From positions 8,148 through 58,949 of the forward strand of contig DLBY01000122.1 of assembly GCA_002480345.1 (NCBI GenBank): 50,802 nt of DNA, in the 5' to 3' direction. This document shows, one piece after another, positions 43,021-50,131 of the stretch. The notes beneath the pieces were generated by a model that was given only the letters and a program-made list of their open reading frames with translations, was not told the DNA's origin and did not search any database. The stretch comes from Phycisphaerales bacterium UBA7812 (GTDB taxonomy: Bacteria > Planctomycetota > Phycisphaerae > Phycisphaerales > UBA1924). The position numbers and the translations under genes are program-made. Position 1 is the first letter of the stretch. The number at the start of each line of letters is the position of its first letter.

Positions 43021-43467
43021 GTGACCCAAACGCTGCGGCGCCTCGTCGTGAGCGGCGTGTTGGCGGTGCTGCTCTGCGCGCTCGTCTGCTGTTCAACGCC
43101 GAGGCGGGCGACCGTCCCGACCGGCGACTCGGGGGACGCGCCCAGCGAGGTCATCGCACGGGGCGACTGGGCGGACGCGGACGCCGTGGTGCGGACCGCG
43201 GTCCGGCGCACACAAATGGCGATCGAATCCCGGCGCGAATACCGCTCCGCGCTCGATACGGAGACGACGGTGCTGGTGTTCACCGTCCGCACGGTGCGCG
43301 GGGACAGCGGCGAGCTCACGCTCAAGCGTCTTGGTGATGAAGAGATCCTTGTGCGCTGCCGGATCGGCGCGTTGGGCTCCCGAGACGCGGAATCGGCGCT
43401 GGTTGGGGAGATCGTCGATCGCCTCGCGACACTTCGGGGGCGCGACTACGCGCCGCTCGACGGCTGA
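43021..43467 (+). CDS. Hypothetical lipoprotein
   Basis: A 148-residue protein with a basic start, hydrophobic segment and lipobox (VLLCALVCC), so probably a lipoprotein. The mature region has no recognised domain; it ends with alternating charged strands (ELTLKRLGDEEILVRCRIG). GTG at 43021 with a weak AAGAG upstream. It diverges from phoH and converges on the histidine kinase, overlapping its 3' end by 22 bp. Confidence 0.6.
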   Translation: MTQTLRRLVVSGVLAVLLCALVCCSTPRRATVPTGDSGDAPSEVIARGDWADADAVVRTAVRRTQMAIESRREYRSALDTETTVLVFTVRTVRGDSGELTLKRLGDEEILVRCRIGALGSRDAESALVGEIVDRLATLRGRDYAPLDG

Positions 43468-44891
43468 GCGGCGGCCTCCACGCACCGGGGGATGGTGATC
43501 GTCATCGTGGTCCCTTCCTGCCAGACCGATTCGACCGCGATCTCGCCGTCGATGCTCCGCAGCGCGTGGCGCACGATCGAGAGCCCCAGCCCCGAGCCGC
43601 GCCGCCCGCCGATGCGCGCGCGCGATTCATCGACCTGGAAAAATCGCTCGAAGATCCGCGGCTGGTGCTTGAGGGGGATCCCGATGCCCAGGTCGATCAC
43701 GCGGAAACGGGCGCCGTCTCTTGGGGCGTCCCCCGCGCCGTTCGCGGAGGGGAGCACCTCGCCCGTCACGCGGACCGTTGTGCCCTCGAAGGCGAACTTG
43801 GTCGCGTTGTCGATGAGGTTGCGCAGCACGAGCAGGAGCAGCCTGCCGTCCGTCACCATCCGCGAGAGTCTCGGGTCGAGGTCGAACTCGATGAGCAGGT
43901 GCCGACGCTCGCAGACCGATTCGAACACCGGCGTGAGGCTGTCGCACAACGCGAGCGCATCGACCGGGGTGCGTTCGACGGGCTGCTCGTCGGACTCGAG
44001 GCGGGAAAGATCCAGCAGATCGTTGACCGTCTCTTCGAGGCGGTTGATGTTGCCCTCGATCATGCCGCGCAGCTTCGCCTGCATCTCCGCGTCGTCCGAG
44101 GCGGGGCCCTGCATCGTCTCGATCGCGGTCTTGATCGAGGCGATGGGCGTGCGCAGCTCGTGGCTCGCGTTCGCGGCGAAGTCGGTCCGCAGGCGGAGCG
44201 TCTGCGCCAGGTCGTGCACATCGCGGAAAGTCAGCACGACGCCTGTCCGCGGGCTCACGCGCGCCGGGATGTCCGCGATGCTCAGCCGCACCGGGATCGC
44301 GCTCACCTCGTAGAAACGGGCCTGCCCGCTCACGCTCAGGCGCACGCGGCTCTGGCACGCCTCGCCGCCCGCCGCGCGCGCGTGCAACGCCAGGACCTCT
44401 TGGCTCGTCATCAGTTCCTGGATCCCCGTGCGACCTTCTTCGGGTGCGCCGAGATCGAACAGGCGGCGCGCGGGCCTGTTCATCATCGCGACCCGCCCCG
44501 ACTCGCGCGTCGCGATCACGGGCGTGTCGATCGCGTTCAGATACGCGCGGAGCATCGCCCCGCTCTCGACCTCCCGGTCGATCGCGTCGGCGATCCAGCG
44601 GTTGCGGCGGGCGATGCGATCACGGATCTGGGCGAACGGGTCTTCGCTCTCCGGCGCGGCCTGGTGCTGCTCGTCCTCGTCGGGGTCTTCGATCAGGCTG
44701 CTCAGTTCGCGGAGCTTCTCGATCGCCGAACGCTCCTCGGCGCTGTGCGCGAGCCAGACCAGCGCGCCCGCCGCGGGGATCAGCAGGGCGACGAGCACCG
44801 CGGGCGCGAACGGGGAGATCGACAGCCCGGCGATGAAGGCGGCGCCCCACGCGAGGATGATCACCAGTCTGGTCCGGTCCGCCCCTGGCAC
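43446..44891 (-). CDS. Sensor histidine kinase, PhoR-like
   Basis: A 481-residue membrane kinase. Two close N-terminal membrane helices (~10-50), a linker, a PAS domain (AYLNAIDTPVIATRESGRVAMM), HisKA with the phospho-accepting His in FAANASHELRTPIASIKTAI, and HATPase with N box VLRNLIDNATKFAFEG, G1 VIDLGIGIP, and G2 GSGLGLSIVRH. The domain order matches PhoR, and the genes beside it (an OmpR/PhoB-type regulator 33 bp upstream and a divergent phosphate-selective-type porin) support phosphate sensing; this is an inference. GTG at 44891 with GGAG 7 nt upstream. Confidence 0.93.
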   Translation of the reverse strand: MPGADRTRLVIILAWGAAFIAGLSISPFAPAVLVALLIPAAGALVWLAHSAEERSAIEKLRELSSLIEDPDEDEQHQAAPESEDPFAQIRDRIARRNRWIADAIDREVESGAMLRAYLNAIDTPVIATRESGRVAMMNRPARRLFDLGAPEEGRTGIQELMTSQEVLALHARAAGGEACQSRVRLSVSGQARFYEVSAIPVRLSIADIPARVSPRTGVVLTFRDVHDLAQTLRLRTDFAANASHELRTPIASIKTAIETMQGPASDDAEMQAKLRGMIEGNINRLEETVNDLLDLSRLESDEQPVERTPVDALALCDSLTPVFESVCERRHLLIEFDLDPRLSRMVTDGRLLLLVLRNLIDNATKFAFEGTTVRVTGEVLPSANGAGDAPRDGARFRVIDLGIGIPLKHQPRIFERFFQVDESRARIGGRRGSGLGLSIVRHALRSIDGEIAVESVWQEGTTMTITIPRCVEAAAQPSSGA

Positions 44892-44924
44892 GCGTCCGCT
44901 CCGTCAGGCTCGGGGTGAGCGCGC

Positions 44925-45653
44925 TCAGTCGCTCGCCGTGCCGGCCGCGTGCCCGTTTGTTTCGCGGTCCGCGGCGTCGCGATCGATGCGGTACCCGACG
45001 CCGCGCACGGTTTTGATGAGCGGCGCGAGCGACCCGAGCTTCTTGCGGATCGAGGTGATGTGGACATCGATCGTGCGCTCGGTGATGGTGACACCCGATC
45101 CCATCGCGTGCTTGATCAGCGACGCCCGGCTGAGCACCTTGCCCTCGGCATCGAGGAGGCTGGTCAGCAGGCGGAACTCGGTGACCGTCAGCGGGAGGGG
45201 GGCGCCGTCGAGGGTCGCTTCGTGCGTCTCGCGGTCGATGACGAGCCCGCCGATCGCGAGGGCGCCGTCGCTCTCGGGCACAACGCGCCGCGTGAGCAGC
45301 CTCTCGATCCGTGCTTCGAGCACGCGGATCGAGAAGGGCTTGGTGACGAAATCGTCGGCGCCCTTGGAGAGCCCCTCGATCTCGTCGGATTCCTCGTTCT
45401 TCGCGGTCAGGAAGATCACGGGGATCCCCGCCGTCGTGGGATTGGCGCGGATCTTTGCGAGGACTTGGTGCCCGTTGAGGCCCGGCATCATGATGTCGAG
45501 CACCACGAGGTCGGGTTTGAATTCGCCGACGGCTCGAAGGGCGGCTTCGCCGTCGTTGACGACGCGGGTCTCGTACCCCGCCTTCCAGAGGTTGTACCCC
45601 AAGAGCTCGGAGAGATCCGCCTCGTCGTCAACGATCAACACTCGCCGGGCCAT
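44925..45653 (-). CDS. Response regulator, OmpR/PhoB family
   Basis: A 242-residue two-domain regulator. Receiver: acidic pair in VLIVDDEADLSELLG, phospho-acceptor Asp in DLVVLDIMMPG, Thr in VIFLTAKN and Lys in DDFVTKPFS. Winged-helix domain: LTVTEFRLLTSLLDAEGKVLSRASLI and TERTIDVHITSIRKKLG with the typical RGVGYRI ending. First gene of the operon with the kinase; ATG at 45653 has GAGGAG 8 nt upstream. It diverges from the porin across a 430-bp gap, consistent with Pho-type control of that porin. Confidence 0.94.
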   Translation of the reverse strand: MARRVLIVDDEADLSELLGYNLWKAGYETRVVNDGEAALRAVGEFKPDLVVLDIMMPGLNGHQVLAKIRANPTTAGIPVIFLTAKNEESDEIEGLSKGADDFVTKPFSIRVLEARIERLLTRRVVPESDGALAIGGLVIDRETHEATLDGAPLPLTVTEFRLLTSLLDAEGKVLSRASLIKHAMGSGVTITERTIDVHITSIRKKLGSLAPLIKTVRGVGYRIDRDAADRETNGHAAGTASD

Positions 45654-45871
45654 GGGTCGCGCTCCTCGTGCTCGGGCGTGGATTCGGACGCTCGGGCAAA
45701 GGGTATCCGAGTGGGTGGTCCGGCGGTCGGTGTCCCGGCGATTCGCGGCGGGTCGCGGACGAATTACCCGGTTTGGGTGGAGAGACCTCAGAATTATCGG
45801 ACAATGGGGGCGATTTCGGGTCGAAAAATAGGAATGCTAGTGAGTATTAGCCGAAACTCAGAACACCGAGT

Positions 45872-45900
45872 TTGTACCCGCTAGCGAACCGGGCTACACT
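45872..45900 (+). promoter_or_regulatory. Sigma70-type promoter of the porin gene
   Basis: TTGTAC (-35, 45872-45877), a 17-bp spacer, TACACT (-10, 45895-45900). Transcription should begin near 45907, giving a ~177-nt leader. An inverted repeat AAACTC/GAGTTT overlaps the upstream edge (around 45855-45873) and may be an operator. The rest of the gap back to 45654, including the AT-rich 45790-45850, shows no clear Pho box. Confidence 0.6.
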
Positions 45901-45906
45901 TCTCGG

Positions 45907-46083
45907 TCCCAAGCCGGAGGCTTCGGGAATCAACGGGCGGAGACCCGTGAGCGAGCTCCCGCAGGGTGCGGGGGTTCAGGAACGGATGGCTCGCCGGCCC
46001 CGCGTGTGCGAGGGCGACGAATCTCGGATATTTGCGAGGCATACCAAGGGAATCCGCCTCGCTTTCACCAAGGAGTCTCAGAT
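45907..46083 (+). promoter_or_regulatory. Structured 5' leader of the porin mRNA
   Basis: Three successive hairpins are visible: AAGCC-GGA-GGCTT (45911-45923), ACGGG-CGGAGA-CCCGT (45933-45948), and an 11-bp stem GAGCTCCCGCA-GGG-TGCGGGGGTTC including two G-U pairs (45953-45977). Further downstream, TCGCC and GGCGA can pair over ~17 nt. The leader ends with AAGGAG 8 nt before the ATG. It does not match any riboswitch consensus I know. Confidence 0.45.
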
Positions 46084-47403
46084 ATGAGCAAGAAGATTGC
46101 CACCTTCGTGATCGCGGGCACCGCGTGCGGCCTCGCCAGCGCTCAGAGCACCCTCGACCTCGAGCGTGCGTACACCGCCGAGCTGATGGCGGACGCCGCC
46201 AACCGCTCCAGCCTCCTCCAGGGTGCTGGTGAGGGCAGCGGGTTCACCATGACCAGCGGCGACGGCAGCAGCACGCTGACCACCAACGCCCTGTTCCAGT
46301 TCCGCTATGTCGCCAACTTCCGCGATGACAACAACGCGGGCGTCGGCACCGACAACGATTTCACCCACGGTTTCGAGATCCCCCGCGCCCGCATCGACTG
46401 GTCGGGCAACCTGATCAACGACAACCTGACCTACCGCATCAGCGGTGACTTCGGTGAGATCAACACCGGCGGCTCGAACAACTTCATCGTGACCTGGGCG
46501 TACGGCCAGTACGAGTTCGAGGGCATGGAGGGCGCGTTCGTCCGCTTCGGTCAGTTCAAGGCTCCCCTGATGTGGGAAGAGCTCGTGGACGCCGAGTTCC
46601 AGCTCGCCGCCGACCGTTCGGTCACCGGTGAGACCTTCAGCCAGCAGTACTCGCAGGGCCTGATGTTCGGCTACGAGGCCGAGGCGTGGCGCGGCTACTT
46701 CGCGTTCACCGACGGTATCAACTCGATCGCGACCAACTACAACGACGCGGTTGAGTCGGACTACGCCTTCACCGCCCGCGCCGAGTTCAAGTTCGCCGGC
46801 GACTGGGCCCGCTTCACCGACTTCACCTCGTGGCGCAACAGCGACTACGCGGGCAAGGTCGGCATCGCGGGTCACTACGAGCAGTACGGCGAGACCGGTA
46901 ACGGCGCCCCCGGCGGCGGCGGCCGCAACGCCCTCGCCCAGGCGACCCCCGGCGAGCAGCTCCTCTACACCGTTGACGCGGCGATCGAGGGCAACGGCTG
47001 GAACGCGTTCGCCGCGTTCTACGGCAACTACACCGAGGCCGACAATGTCAGCAACTCTGACTTCAACGACTTCGGCGTCGTCGCCCAGGCCGGTATCTTC
47101 GTGACCGACCAGGTCGAGCTGTTCGGCCGCTACGACGGCATCTTCCTCGACAGCGATCGCGCCGTCGACGAGGACACCTTCAACTTCGCCACCATCGGTG
47201 CGAACTACTACTTCTTCCCGGAGAGCCACGCGGTCAAGGGCACCCTCGACCTGCTGATCTCCTTCGACGAGACCGTCGGCACCACCAACCCGAGCCTCTT
47301 CGGCCTCGGCGGCGTCGGCACCGCCGTCTCCCCGACCTCCTTCCTGGGTCAGGGCGACGACACCGAGTTCGCGATCCGCGGCCAGGTCTCGGTCCTCTTC
47401 TGA
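46084..47403 (+). CDS. Porin, phosphate-selective OprO/OprP type
   Basis: A 439-residue outer-membrane porin. Signal peptide MSKKIATFVIAGTACGLASA, then alternating beta-strands typical of OprO/P: FRYVANFRDDN, GFEIPRARIDWSGNLI, LTYRISGDFGEIN, FVRFGQFKAPLMWEELV, EAEAWRGYFAFTDGIN, and a final strand ending in Phe (QVSVLF), the outer-membrane sorting signal. ATG at 46084 is preceded by AAGGAG. The neighbouring PhoB/PhoR-type genes suggest it is phosphate-regulated. Very good ribosome-binding site, structured leader and strong terminator point to high expression. Confidence 0.9.
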   Translation: MSKKIATFVIAGTACGLASAQSTLDLERAYTAELMADAANRSSLLQGAGEGSGFTMTSGDGSSTLTTNALFQFRYVANFRDDNNAGVGTDNDFTHGFEIPRARIDWSGNLINDNLTYRISGDFGEINTGGSNNFIVTWAYGQYEFEGMEGAFVRFGQFKAPLMWEELVDAEFQLAADRSVTGETFSQQYSQGLMFGYEAEAWRGYFAFTDGINSIATNYNDAVESDYAFTARAEFKFAGDWARFTDFTSWRNSDYAGKVGIAGHYEQYGETGNGAPGGGGRNALAQATPGEQLLYTVDAAIEGNGWNAFAAFYGNYTEADNVSNSDFNDFGVVAQAGIFVTDQVELFGRYDGIFLDSDRAVDEDTFNFATIGANYYFFPESHAVKGTLDLLISFDETVGTTNPSLFGLGGVGTAVSPTSFLGQGDDTEFAIRGQVSVLF

Positions 47404-47449
47404 TCCCGCGGTCCGGGTTCACCCGGATCTCCTGATCTGAAACCAGCGC

Positions 47450-47482
47450 AGCCGGCTCCTTCGGGAGCCGGCTGTTCTTTTT
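47450..47482 (+). terminator. Rho-independent terminator of the porin gene
   Basis: A 10-bp perfect stem AGCCGGCTCC, TTCG tetraloop, GGAGCCGGCT, then GTTCTTTTT. Textbook intrinsic terminator 46 bp past the porin stop. Confidence 0.92.
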
Positions 47483-47499
47483 GTTCGTCCAGATCCGCG

Positions 47500-47600
47500 A
47501 CGGCCGTAATGGTCGATGCCCCTCATCGTGTGCCACGGCCGTCCCGGCCGTGCAACGCACGGGAGAACGCTCGGCACGACCCGGACGGCCGTGCCGCACA
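47500..47600. repeat. REP-like palindromic cluster with three ACGGCCGT sites
   Basis: The 8-bp palindrome ACGGCCGT occurs at 47500, 47535 and 47585. Around the second, CACGGCCG-TCC-CGGCCGTG (47534-47552) is a perfect hairpin. TGTGCCACGGCCGTCC (47529-47544) and GGACGGCCGTGCCGCACA (47583-47600) form near-perfect inverted arms. No ORF or target-site duplication is seen. Looks like a non-coding repeat of the REP/MITE kind; copy number cannot be judged from this window. Confidence 0.5.
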
Positions 47601-47604
47601 GCTT

Positions 47605-47641
47605 GAAGGCCCTGATCGCAAAGCGATGACGGCTTGCCTTC
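47605..47641 (-). terminator. Nested hairpin downstream of argS
   Basis: GAAGGC (47605-47610) pairs with GCCTTC (47636-47641), enclosing ATCGC-AAA-GCGAT (47615-47627). It lies ~90 bp beyond the argS stop on the argS strand. No T tract, so termination is plausible but uncertain. The remaining bases 47642-47730 hold only a short CCGGA-ACC-TCCGG hairpin. Confidence 0.35.
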
Positions 47642-47730
47642 CAGGGCGGTCTCTGGGTGCCTTAATGGGTGCGATGGCGACCGTCGTCGGGGGCCGGAAC
47701 CTCCGGGGCCGACTCGAAGTCCGATCGGAT

Positions 47731-49581
47731 TCACATGCGATCGAGGAGCGGCAAACCCAGCGTATCCAGCCCGTCGGTCAGGATGCGACGGGTGATTGCG
47801 CACAGCCGCAGCCTGCTGGCACGGGTCGCGTCGTCGTCGGCACCCAGCACCGGGCAGCGGTCGTAGAACCGGCTGAACGCGACCGCGAGGTCGTAGAGGT
47901 GCGCGCACAGGCGGTGGGGCTCGAGCGAATCCGCGACACCCCGGTACACCTGCGGCGTGCGCAGCAGCAGCAGCGCGAGCGCCTTCTCCTCATTTGCTTC
48001 GATGCGGATCGGCGCGGCCGACGCGGCTTCGGTGTCGATGCCCTTCTCCCGGGCTTTGTCGAAGATGCGGTTCAGCCTGGCGCGCGCATACAGCAGGTAG
48101 GGCCCGGTGTTGCCCTCGAAACTGACCATGCGGTCGAAGGAGAAGACATAGTCCTTGCTCCGCTCGGTCTGCAGGTCCGCGTACTTGATCGCGGCGATGC
48201 CGATCGCCTCCGCGATCGCGCGGGGATCGTCGTGTTCGCTTTCGCGCGCGCGGATCGCGGCTTCGGCGCGGTCGACCGCTTCGTCGAGGAGGTCATCGAG
48301 CTTGATGTTCTCCCCGGAACGGGTCTTGAGAGGCTTGTTGTCCTCCCCGAGCACGGTCCCGAAGGCGGCGTGCTCGAGCACCGCGGTGGTTCCGTCGGGG
48401 AGGGCGGTATAGCCCGCCTTGTGCGCCGCGCCGAAGACCTGTCGGAAGTGCAGGCCCTGCCGCGCATCGACGCAGTAGACCAGTCGTTCGCCGCCCATGT
48501 TCTGCACACGCCGACGGATCGCGGCGAGGTCGGTGGTCGCATAGAGGAATCCGCCGTCGCGCTTGCGGATCAGGCAGGGCTCCTTGATGCCCTCGACGCG
48601 TACGACGAGGGCGCCGTCCGATTCCTCCGCGACCCCGCGCTTCTCGAGATCCTCGACGATCCCTGCGAGTTCCGTCGCGTAGGACGACTCGCCCGCGGAC
48701 GCGTCGTCGGTCACCCGTGTGTTGAGGCGTGCGCACACATCGAGGCAGACCCGCATGGTCGTGCGCTCGATGCGTCGCCAGACCGCCTCGACCTCGGGGT
48801 CGTGTTTCTGCAAGCGGACCAGCGTGTCCTTCGCGTCCGCGAGCGCTTCCTCGGCGCCCGAGACCTGTTCTTCCAGTTCCGCTTCCGCCTTGGGGCCCAG
48901 GTCGAAGCGGCGGACCGCCGCGAGGCCCTTGCGGTCCGCGGCGCACTCCATCTGCGCCTCGCGATAGAGACGGTTGAGGGTGGCGAGGTCGAGGTTTTCG
49001 AGGTCGAGGCGTCCCGCGTCGGATTCCACCATGAGCTTGTGGGTCACCATCGCGATGGGCAGGCCCCAGTCCCCGACATGGTTCTGACGGACCACGGTGT
49101 GCCCCAGCCGTTCGAAGACGCGCGCGATCGCGTCCCCGATCACATTGGAGCGGAGGTGGCCCACATGCATCTGCTTGGCGAGGTTCACGCCGCACAGGTC
49201 GACGACGACGGTCTCGGGATGCTCCGGCGCGGGGAGGCCCAGCGCGGGCGTGTCGAGCGCGGCGAGGCGGTCCGCGAGCGCCTCGGGGCGCAGGGTGATG
49301 TTGATGAACCCGGGCCCCGCGATCGAGTCGGTGGTCAACGGTTGGGCGAGATCGCCCAGGTCGGCGTGCTCGACGATCGCGGCCGCGACCTCGCGGGGGT
49401 TCTTGCCCAACCGCTTGCCCAGCGGCATCGCGGCGTTGGACTGGAAATCCCCGAACGCGGGATTGCGCGCGGGCCCGACCAGCGGGTCGGCGTCGTCGAT
49501 CCCGAACGCGTCGCGGATCGCGTCGGACAGGCGGGCGGCGAGCGTGTCAACGGGGTCGATCGTGGTCGGGGGCGTCGTCAT
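47731..49581 (-). CDS. argS: Arginyl-tRNA synthetase
   Basis: A 616-residue class I synthetase. N-terminal Add-1 domain (NPAFGDFQSNAAMPLGKRLG), then the signature LAKQMHVGHLRSN with HVGH at 139-142, and DARQGLHFRQVF and LKTRSGENIKLDDLLDEA, which take the place of the KMSKS loop. The C-terminal anticodon domain has YARARLNRIFDKA and LAVAFSRFYDRCPVLG. Loads Arg onto tRNA-Arg. TACCCT lies 7 nt before the ATG at 49581 and no Shine-Dalgarno is seen. Confidence 0.96.
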   Translation of the reverse strand: MTTPPTTIDPVDTLAARLSDAIRDAFGIDDADPLVGPARNPAFGDFQSNAAMPLGKRLGKNPREVAAAIVEHADLGDLAQPLTTDSIAGPGFINITLRPEALADRLAALDTPALGLPAPEHPETVVVDLCGVNLAKQMHVGHLRSNVIGDAIARVFERLGHTVVRQNHVGDWGLPIAMVTHKLMVESDAGRLDLENLDLATLNRLYREAQMECAADRKGLAAVRRFDLGPKAEAELEEQVSGAEEALADAKDTLVRLQKHDPEVEAVWRRIERTTMRVCLDVCARLNTRVTDDASAGESSYATELAGIVEDLEKRGVAEESDGALVVRVEGIKEPCLIRKRDGGFLYATTDLAAIRRRVQNMGGERLVYCVDARQGLHFRQVFGAAHKAGYTALPDGTTAVLEHAAFGTVLGEDNKPLKTRSGENIKLDDLLDEAVDRAEAAIRARESEHDDPRAIAEAIGIAAIKYADLQTERSKDYVFSFDRMVSFEGNTGPYLLYARARLNRIFDKAREKGIDTEAASAAPIRIEANEEKALALLLLRTPQVYRGVADSLEPHRLCAHLYDLAVAFSRFYDRCPVLGADDDATRASRLRLCAITRRILTDGLDTLGLPLLDRM

Positions 49582-49588
49582 CGCGACA

Positions 49589-49594
49589 AGGGTA
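49589..49594 (-). promoter_or_regulatory. -10 hexamer TACCCT, probable leaderless promoter of argS
   Basis: TACCCT then TGTCGCG then ATG at 49581. No Shine-Dalgarno. The preceding gene (PilZ) stops at 49643, 49 bp upstream. Confidence 0.45.
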
Positions 49595-49642
49595 GACGGG
49601 CCCTCTCCGCCGCGAGCGCACGGAGCCGATCGTTCACGCGAC

Positions 49643-50044
49643 TCAGGCGGCGTTGGACGACACGGAGGGCATGAGGCCGCGCTCGCGGAGGAGCACGCCC
49701 AGCGTGTCCGCGTCGGCTGCGGACATCGCACCGAAGGCGACGCCCGCGTACCAGTGCCCGTTCTCGTTGGTGGTCCAGCAGACCGTTCCGCGGAGGGTGA
49801 CGCGGTCGCGGCCCGGGGAGGGGTCGAATTGCAGCGTGACCCGGCTGCCCTCGTAAGGGCGGTAGAACCGCCTGCATCGCACGCGGATCCCTGTTGCGGA
49901 GATGTCCAGGACCTCGCCCAGTGAGCAGCTGATCGCGTTGCCGCTCACGCGGGTCGCGCGCCGGCGTTCCTGACTGCGTTCGGTCCGGAACGGGTTCAGC
50001 GCCGCGACGCAGCGCGCAAACAGGGAGGGCGGGTTGGCGCTCAT
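49643..50044 (-). CDS. PilZ-domain protein
   Basis: A 133-residue protein with one PilZ domain: the Arg-rich entry ERRRATRVSG and DISATGIRV (the D/N-x-S-x-x-G motif) bind cyclic di-GMP in the family, followed by beta strands ending in GTVCWTTNENGHWYAGVAFG. Probably a small c-di-GMP effector. Start taken as ATG 50044; an ATG at 50122 adds 26 residues of poor quality. Neither has a clear ribosome-binding site. It lies downstream of the MFS gene. Confidence 0.82.
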   Translation of the reverse strand: MSANPPSLFARCVAALNPFRTERSQERRRATRVSGNAISCSLGEVLDISATGIRVRCRRFYRPYEGSRVTLQFDPSPGRDRVTLRGTVCWTTNENGHWYAGVAFGAMSAADADTLGVLLRERGLMPSVSSNAA

Positions 50045-50131
50045 AGAGCGGATATCGGCCGCGTGACCCGCCGGGTTGAGCGCGATCGCCGACCGGCGGG
50101 CAGGTCCGGGAGGTCGGCCCATCTGGGTCGA

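Noticed and set aside
45700..45880. A classical Pho box upstream of the porin or the PhoB-type gene
   Set aside because: No pair of CTGTCAT-like direct repeats with 4-bp spacing could be found by eye on either strand.
45901..46083. Cyclic di-GMP, SAH or cobalamin riboswitch, tRNA or SRP RNA in the porin leader
   Set aside because: Conserved core sequences of these classes (GCAAAGCC core, GCCACTG box, TTCRANNC T-loop, GGAAGGAAGC) are absent.
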